Position numbers and translations under genes: made by a program
Notes under the pieces: generated by a model
Seen by the model: only the letters and a program-made list of their open reading frames with translations
The model's database searches: none
What the model was told of the DNA's origin: nothing
Assembly: GCA_035271065.1 (NCBI GenBank)
Contig: DATESB010000121.1
Coordinates: 1 to 64,000, forward strand
DNA length: 64,000 bases
Direction: 5' to 3'
Source of the DNA: JAAYYM01 sp035271065
GTDB lineage: Bacteria; Bacillota; Clostridia; Lachnospirales; Lachnospiraceae
Shown: positions 59,352-64,000 of the stretch, one piece after another
Numbering within the stretch: position 1 is the first letter of the stretch
Layout: each line of letters starts with the position of its first letter

Positions 59352-61538
59352 TTGGTTATTATGACATTTGCGGATTTTATTATCCGTGTTAATCTCAATG
59401 CTCACAAGGAAGCAAATAGTGAACTTGAGAATATTTCTACGCAGGCATGTAATGCTGTAGATGTTACCATTGAGAATTCCATTCTTTCGTTGAGAGAAAT
59501 TTCGATTGCTTTTTTGGACATGAGAAGCATGGAGGAACAGGATGTTTTAGAAATATTGCAAAAAGTTTCTGAAAGTACACCATTTACGAATATGTGTATT
59601 ATTGATGAAAGCGGAAACGGAATCTTTGATAATGGTGAAAAACGGAATTTGTCAGATCGAGATTACTATATAAACGGAATAAAGGGACAATCAGGTATTT
59701 CTGAAGTGATTACATCAGCAATCACAGGTCAAAAATATCTGATTTTGTATGCGCCGATTTATGAACAAGATGGTGAGGTTATTGGCGTTGTTCAGGGAGC
59801 CTATGATATGGCAGCTTTATCGAAAATCATCGATGCGGACAGTTTTGACAATCAAGGAAATACGTATCTGTTTAATATTAAGGGAGAACTAATCCTTGGG
59901 TCTGCCAATGTCGGCAATCTGGATATGGGAGATAATGTTTTTGAATACTTTGAAGAAAATGTGAAATTTACAGAGAAAGAAAAGAAGCAATTCTATGACA
60001 ATATCCATGCAGGTATCTCCGGTTTTGCACACTATGAGAAAGAGGGTATCGAGTACGTCGGCTTTTATCAGCCTCTTAATGCAGAAGGTTGGTATATTAT
60101 CAATGTAATATCCCATCAATTGGTGGCAAGTCGTATACTGGGAATATCCAAATTTGCACTTTCGTTTTTTGTAAAATGTTTGTTTTTCTTTTGCTTGATG
60201 TTTGGGTGGGTACTTAGGACAGAACGCAGGAGAAAGCAGATGGAGTTGAAAATTGCAAATGAGGCGCATCTTTCTCAATTGCTGCAGGAGCAGAAGAAGA
60301 GCAATCAGTTGATTCTTGAGTCCGTAAAACTGGCAAAACAGGCAAACAGAACCAAGAGTGAGTTCCTTTCGCGCATGTCTCATGAAATCAAGACGCCGAT
60401 TAATGCAATTATCGGTATGAATGAGATGGCGAGAAATAATATGGAAAACGCTGATGTACAGCTAAAATGTTTTGACAGAATTGATGTTGCTTCTAAGGAA
60501 CTGTTGGTGATGTATCAAAGATTGCTGAATCATTCGGAAGATGAAGACAAAAAGTTAAGACTCTCTGATGAGATAGTCAATTTATATGAATTACTAACGT
60601 TGGTACAGAAACAAATGCAAGAAGATATCAATGAGAAATCGTTACAAATCAATTGGCAGTTACAGATACCCAAAGAGTATGGAGTCATTACGGATGGGGA
60701 ATGCCTGCATTTGATATTGGTGAATATATTGCGTAATGCAATTAAGTATTCACCAAACAACAGTGAAATTATCTTTAAAGCTGAACTGATAGAAGATGCG
60801 AAATCCTTTGCAGTGTGTGGATTTGAAGTGCATGATCATATGACGGATATTAATCAACAGGAATTGAATGAACTTTTGGATATTTACGAAAGCGGTCAGC
60901 GCTTCCATAAAGAAAGCACAGGAATTGAGTTGAGAATTGCTTACAATCTGACTATCTTGATGAACGGACTCATGACCGGAAAAGTTGTGAAAGGAAAAGG
61001 CACAATCATACATATTGATGTTCCGATGCGGAAGGCACAGACGACAGCCACGGAAGAGATGACGAAAAATGCAGTGAAACCGGTTTTAAATGCTTTGGAG
61101 AAGAAAGAATATCATTTGGCCGGAAAGCATATTTTGCTGGTTGAAGATAATGACATCAACATGGAAATAGCAAAAATGTATCTTGAAGAAGTTAATGCGG
61201 AGATTACCACAGCTGTAGACGGAAAGATTGCCCTACAAAAATATTTGGAGGCGCCTGCGGGGTATTATGATATGATTTTGACGGATATCAGAATGCCGAA
61301 TATGGACGGAAGGGATTTAGCAAAATCTGTGCGTGAGGCGAAACACGCAGATGCTGCAACCATTCCGATTCTTGCAATGTCCGCGGATGCTTTTTCCGAA
61401 GATATTAAGTTGTCGCAAAGTATCGGAATGGATGATTACATTATGAAACCAATCCAAAAAGAGGATTTATATGATATACTGAAGAAGTATCTGGTGTCGT
61501 CAGCAGATGATACTGATTTGGAGGAAGTAAAAACATGA
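59352..61538 (+). CDS. Hybrid sensor histidine kinase/response regulator with extracellular Cache domain
   Basis: A 728-residue two-component protein as read from TTG 59352; the true N-terminus probably lies at 59308 with a frameshift. Order: remnant of helix 1, extracellular dCache-like domain (about 20-255, with SDRDYYINGI), helix 2 (about 266-287), coiled coil (about 295-335), HisKA with the phospho-His in SHEIKTPINAIIGM (His344), HATPase region (about 400-560) and receiver domain (about 592-715) with Asp645 (LTDIRMPNMDG) and Lys699 (IMKPI). The N box is kept (NILRNAIKYS), but the G1 box reads DHMTD and G2 STGIELRI, so ATP binding is doubtful. It overlaps the next gene by four bases. Confidence 0.88.
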   Translation: MVIMTFADFIIRVNLNAHKEANSELENISTQACNAVDVTIENSILSLREISIAFLDMRSMEEQDVLEILQKVSESTPFTNMCIIDESGNGIFDNGEKRNLSDRDYYINGIKGQSGISEVITSAITGQKYLILYAPIYEQDGEVIGVVQGAYDMAALSKIIDADSFDNQGNTYLFNIKGELILGSANVGNLDMGDNVFEYFEENVKFTEKEKKQFYDNIHAGISGFAHYEKEGIEYVGFYQPLNAEGWYIINVISHQLVASRILGISKFALSFFVKCLFFFCLMFGWVLRTERRRKQMELKIANEAHLSQLLQEQKKSNQLILESVKLAKQANRTKSEFLSRMSHEIKTPINAIIGMNEMARNNMENADVQLKCFDRIDVASKELLVMYQRLLNHSEDEDKKLRLSDEIVNLYELLTLVQKQMQEDINEKSLQINWQLQIPKEYGVITDGECLHLILVNILRNAIKYSPNNSEIIFKAELIEDAKSFAVCGFEVHDHMTDINQQELNELLDIYESGQRFHKESTGIELRIAYNLTILMNGLMTGKVVKGKGTIIHIDVPMRKAQTTATEEMTKNAVKPVLNALEKKEYHLAGKHILLVEDNDINMEIAKMYLEEVNAEITTAVDGKIALQKYLEAPAGYYDMILTDIRMPNMDGRDLAKSVREAKHADAATIPILAMSADAFSEDIKLSQSIGMDDYIMKPIQKEDLYDILKKYLVSSADDTDLEEVKT

Positions 61539-62782
61539 GAGTTGCAATTATAGGTGGTGGCGCATCGGGAATGACAGCGGCAATCACTGTAGCATCCGGT
61601 GGAAACGATGTGACGATTGTGGAACATATGGATCGCATCGGTAAAAAGATACTGGTAACCGGAAACGGCAAGTGTAATTTGACCAATACCAATCAAGGGT
61701 TGGAATTTTATCACGGAACGCATCCGGAGTATGCCAAAACAATATTGGAGCAATGCAGTTATAAGGATACCTTGCAGTTTTTCACAAGACTCGGTATTTA
61801 TACAAAGAACCGTAATGGCGGTTTATACCCATATTCAGAACAGGCATCAGCTGTTCTGGATGTTTTACGTATGGAATTAAAAAGGCTTAAAGTAGAATTG
61901 TTGACAGAAACCAAAGTGGTTCGGATAGAACCTTTCAAGGCAACACAAAGCGATGCCTTGGCGCACCCAAAATTCAAGGTATTGTTAAAACAGCAAAAAA
62001 AAGAATTGACGCGGGAGTTTGACAGAGTTATTATTGCAACGGGCTCAAAAGCAGCAAAGCATACAGGTTCTGACGGAAGTGGTTATGAACTGGCACGAAC
62101 ACTTGGACATACGGTAATTGAACCGCGTCCGGCACTTGTGCAATTACTATCGAAACAACCTTTTTTTAAGTCGATTGCAGGGATTCGATGTGATGCAAGA
62201 TTGACGCTGTTGATTGATGGACAGTATCAAGAAGAGGAACGTGGCGAATTACAATTGACAGACTACGGAATATCGGGAATTCCGGTATTTCAAATCAGTT
62301 ATTTGGCTTCACGCGCTTTATATAAGAAGAAGGATGTCAGGGTAGAAATCGATTTTATGCCTGATATGCCAACGGTCGGCGACATGAAAGAAATGATTTT
62401 GGGTAGAGTGAAAGCATGCCCGAATAAGGAACTTCATGAACTGATGATAGGTGTCTTTCATAAAAATCTGTGCCAATTGTTTTTGAAAATGAATGACCTA
62501 AAGAGCAATCGTCCGGTAAGCGAACTGACCGAAGAAGAAATAGGAGCTTTTGCAAGATTAATCAAACGTTTTCCGGTATTGATTGCAGATACCAATTCTT
62601 TTGAACATGCACAAACCTGTACGGGTGGTGTGGATACAGCGGAACTTACTGATACATTGGAATCAAAAATTGTTCCGGGTTTGTATTTTACAGGTGAAAT
62701 CATTGATATTGACGGAGCCTGCGGAGGTTATAATTTACAGTGGGCATGGTCTACCGGAATGCTTGCGGGAAGAACATTATGA
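61535..62782 (+). CDS. HI0933/BaiN-like FAD-dependent oxidoreductase
   Basis: A 415-residue flavoprotein of the HI0933 family (aminoacetone-oxidase/BaiN group). FAD binds at the N-terminal VAIIGGGASGMTAAITVASGG; family motifs ILVTGNGKCNLTN, NGGLYPYSEQASAVLDVL and VIIATGSKAA follow, and the end has CTGGVDTAEL, LYFTGEIIDIDGACGGYNLQWAWSTG. Substrate unknown. It overlaps the kinase gene and the next flavoprotein gene by four bases each (ATGA), so the three are translated as a block. Confidence 0.92.
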   Translation: MRVAIIGGGASGMTAAITVASGGNDVTIVEHMDRIGKKILVTGNGKCNLTNTNQGLEFYHGTHPEYAKTILEQCSYKDTLQFFTRLGIYTKNRNGGLYPYSEQASAVLDVLRMELKRLKVELLTETKVVRIEPFKATQSDALAHPKFKVLLKQQKKELTREFDRVIIATGSKAAKHTGSDGSGYELARTLGHTVIEPRPALVQLLSKQPFFKSIAGIRCDARLTLLIDGQYQEEERGELQLTDYGISGIPVFQISYLASRALYKKKDVRVEIDFMPDMPTVGDMKEMILGRVKACPNKELHELMIGVFHKNLCQLFLKMNDLKSNRPVSELTEEEIGAFARLIKRFPVLIADTNSFEHAQTCTGGVDTAELTDTLESKIVPGLYFTGEIIDIDGACGGYNLQWAWSTGMLAGRTL

Positions 62783-64000
62783 TACAGATAAATCAAATAA
62801 AACTGCCGATATCTCATACGGAAGAGGATTTAAGGAATAAGATAGGCAGTCTCTTGAAACTGCATAAGCATCAGGAAAGCATGGGTGAAATTACATTTAC
62901 CTATGAAATCATAAAAAAGTCAATTGATGCACGTAAGAAACCGGATATTTATTTTATATATTCGGTTCTTGTTATGTTGAAAAATGGAAATGAAAGTAAA
63001 ATCGTCAAACTGGTTAACAGTAATAGTATTATGTTAACAAAGGCGAAAGAGTATGAATTTTTTGAAACAATTAAGACAATTAAATCGGAGAATTGTCCTC
63101 GCCCAGTGATTGTCGGCAGTGGACCTGCGGGATTGTTTTGCGCGTATCTGCTTGCTGAAGCAGGGATGAAACCCATTGTCATCGAGCAGGGGGAATGCGT
63201 AGAAAAGCGCAAAGAAAGCGTTACCAACTTTTGGGATGATAAAAGCGCATTAAATCCTAACTCAAATGTACAATTCGGAGAAGGCGGTGCAGGAACTTTC
63301 TCAGATGGGAAATTGAATACACTGGTGAAAGATGCATGCGGAAGAAATAAGTTTGTATTAGAGACATTTGTGAAATTTGGAGCCAAGCAGGAAATTCTGT
63401 TTGAAAACAAGCCCCATCTGGGAACGGATGAATTGGTTCATATCGTCAGAAATATGCGTGAATATATCATAGAAATGGGTGGAGAATTTCTGTTTTCCAC
63501 AAAAATGACAGGCATTCTGACAGAGGTAGGTGCTGTAACAGGGGTTCGATTACTTGATTTGTCGAAGGAAGAAAACATATCGAAGAAACAGGCAGAATAT
63601 ACACGGATGACGAATTGCGTAATCCTTGCAATCGGTCACAGCGCAAGAGACACTTTCTATATGCTGCGTGATGAAAAAGTGGAAATGCAGGCAAAATCCT
63701 TTGCTGTCGGTCTGCGTATAGAGCATCCGCAAGTACAAATAAATCAAAATCAATATGGAATTGAACAGCCGGAAATTAATCCGAAAACGTGCAAACTTCC
63801 TCCGGCGGAATATAAATTAACCAATCAGGCAGAAAACGGACGCGGTGTTTATTCGTTCTGTATGTGCCCCGGCGGATATGTGGTCAATGCTTCCTCTGAA
63901 GAAAAAAGGCTTGCCATTAACGGTATGAGTTACAGTAAGCGGGACGGACAGAATGCAAACAGTGCATTGATTGTATCAATAACTCCGGATGATTTCGGAA
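62779..64000 (+). CDS. COG2509-type FAD-dependent dehydrogenase, 3' end outside window
   Basis: At least 407 residues, still open at the window edge. It starts with ATG overlapping the previous stop (ATGA). An N-terminal region of about 105 residues precedes the FAD motif VIVGSGPAGLFCAYLLAEAG, then the family segments NSNVQFGEGGAGTFSDGKL and CVILAIGHSARDTF, and SFCMCPGGYVVNASSE. These mark the uncharacterised FAD-dependent dehydrogenases of COG2509. Pairing with the HI0933-like flavoprotein is common in Clostridia. Substrate is unknown. Confidence 0.9.
   Translation, partial: MIQINQIKLPISHTEEDLRNKIGSLLKLHKHQESMGEITFTYEIIKKSIDARKKPDIYFIYSVLVMLKNGNESKIVKLVNSNSIMLTKAKEYEFFETIKTIKSENCPRPVIVGSGPAGLFCAYLLAEAGMKPIVIEQGECVEKRKESVTNFWDDKSALNPNSNVQFGEGGAGTFSDGKLNTLVKDACGRNKFVLETFVKFGAKQEILFENKPHLGTDELVHIVRNMREYIIEMGGEFLFSTKMTGILTEVGAVTGVRLLDLSKEENISKKQAEYTRMTNCVILAIGHSARDTFYMLRDEKVEMQAKSFAVGLRIEHPQVQINQNQYGIEQPEINPKTCKLPPAEYKLTNQAENGRGVYSFCMCPGGYVVNASSEEKRLAINGMSYSKRDGQNANSALIVSITPDDFG

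Noticed and set aside
1..64000. Mobile elements, prophage, CRISPR arrays, toxin-antitoxin or defence islands
   Set aside because: I found no transposase, integrase, phage structural gene, direct-repeat array or recognisable defence gene; the gene content is core metabolism, envelope and sporulation.

Overview
The window reads as a chromosomal core segment of an anaerobic, low-GC, spore-forming Clostridia bacterium, most likely a Lachnospiraceae. The evidence is the gene content: sporulation genes (yqfC, yqfD, a spoVB-type flippase, a bofC-like gene with a sigma-G-type promoter), BspA-type leucine-rich-repeat surface proteins, an Re-citrate-synthase-like enzyme next to an NADP isocitrate dehydrogenase, formate-tetrahydrofolate ligase, and NfnAB. 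No insertion sequence, prophage, CRISPR array, rRNA or tRNA was recognised. Nearly all of the sequence is coding, and genes often overlap by 1-40 bases.

Layout. 1-4.3 kb: two tandem LRR surface proteins sharing a C-terminal domain. 4.4-7.0 kb: citrate synthase-like gene and icd, ending at a bidirectional terminator facing a DUF1292 gene. 7.6-11.9 kb: divergent sirtuin, a GH13 protein that has lost all catalytic residues, trpS and a UPF0303 gene. 12-15.7 kb (minus strand): potABCD polyamine ABC transporter, whose potA appears to be leaderless. 15.8-20.7 kb: lactonase, aroC (minus), VanY-type carboxypeptidase, tgt, yajC. 20.9-29.1 kb: leuB-ilvD-ilvB, an L,D-transpeptidase, serC-serA. 29.2-31.3 kb: a ZTP riboswitch controlling a split IMP-forming pair (PurO-type cyclohydrolase plus stand-alone AICAR formyltransferase). 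31.3-39.6 kb: small hypothetical, DUF1015, glgB, mscS, uppP, ftsK/spoIIIE. 39.6-46.7 kb: fhs, folD, two zinc-ribbon membrane proteins flanking nfnAB. 46.7-51.4 kb: rlmH, trkA, trkH, pyrimidine phosphorylase. 51.4-55.6 kb: yqfC-yqfD-phoH-(pgpH position)-ybeY. 55.7-64 kb: DUF3048 lipoprotein, spoVB-like flippase, bofC-like, hybrid sensor kinase, and two flavoproteins, the last cut by the window end.

How the parts fit. One-carbon units made by Fhs and FolD feed the AICAR formyltransferase step, and the riboswitch senses the nucleotide that accumulates when that step is starved. SerC and SerA make serine, and NfnAB and Icd handle NADPH. TrkAH, MscS and the degenerate PgpH homologue concern potassium and turgor.

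The most unusual signals are degenerate enzymes kept in otherwise conserved positions: a GH13 protein with an intact fold signature but none of the catalytic carboxylates; a PgpH homologue lacking its extracellular domain and most HD metal ligands; a sensor kinase with altered ATP-binding glycine boxes and a probable early frameshift; and a sirtuin with altered NAD-pocket motifs. I see no self-contained new defence or mobile system here.
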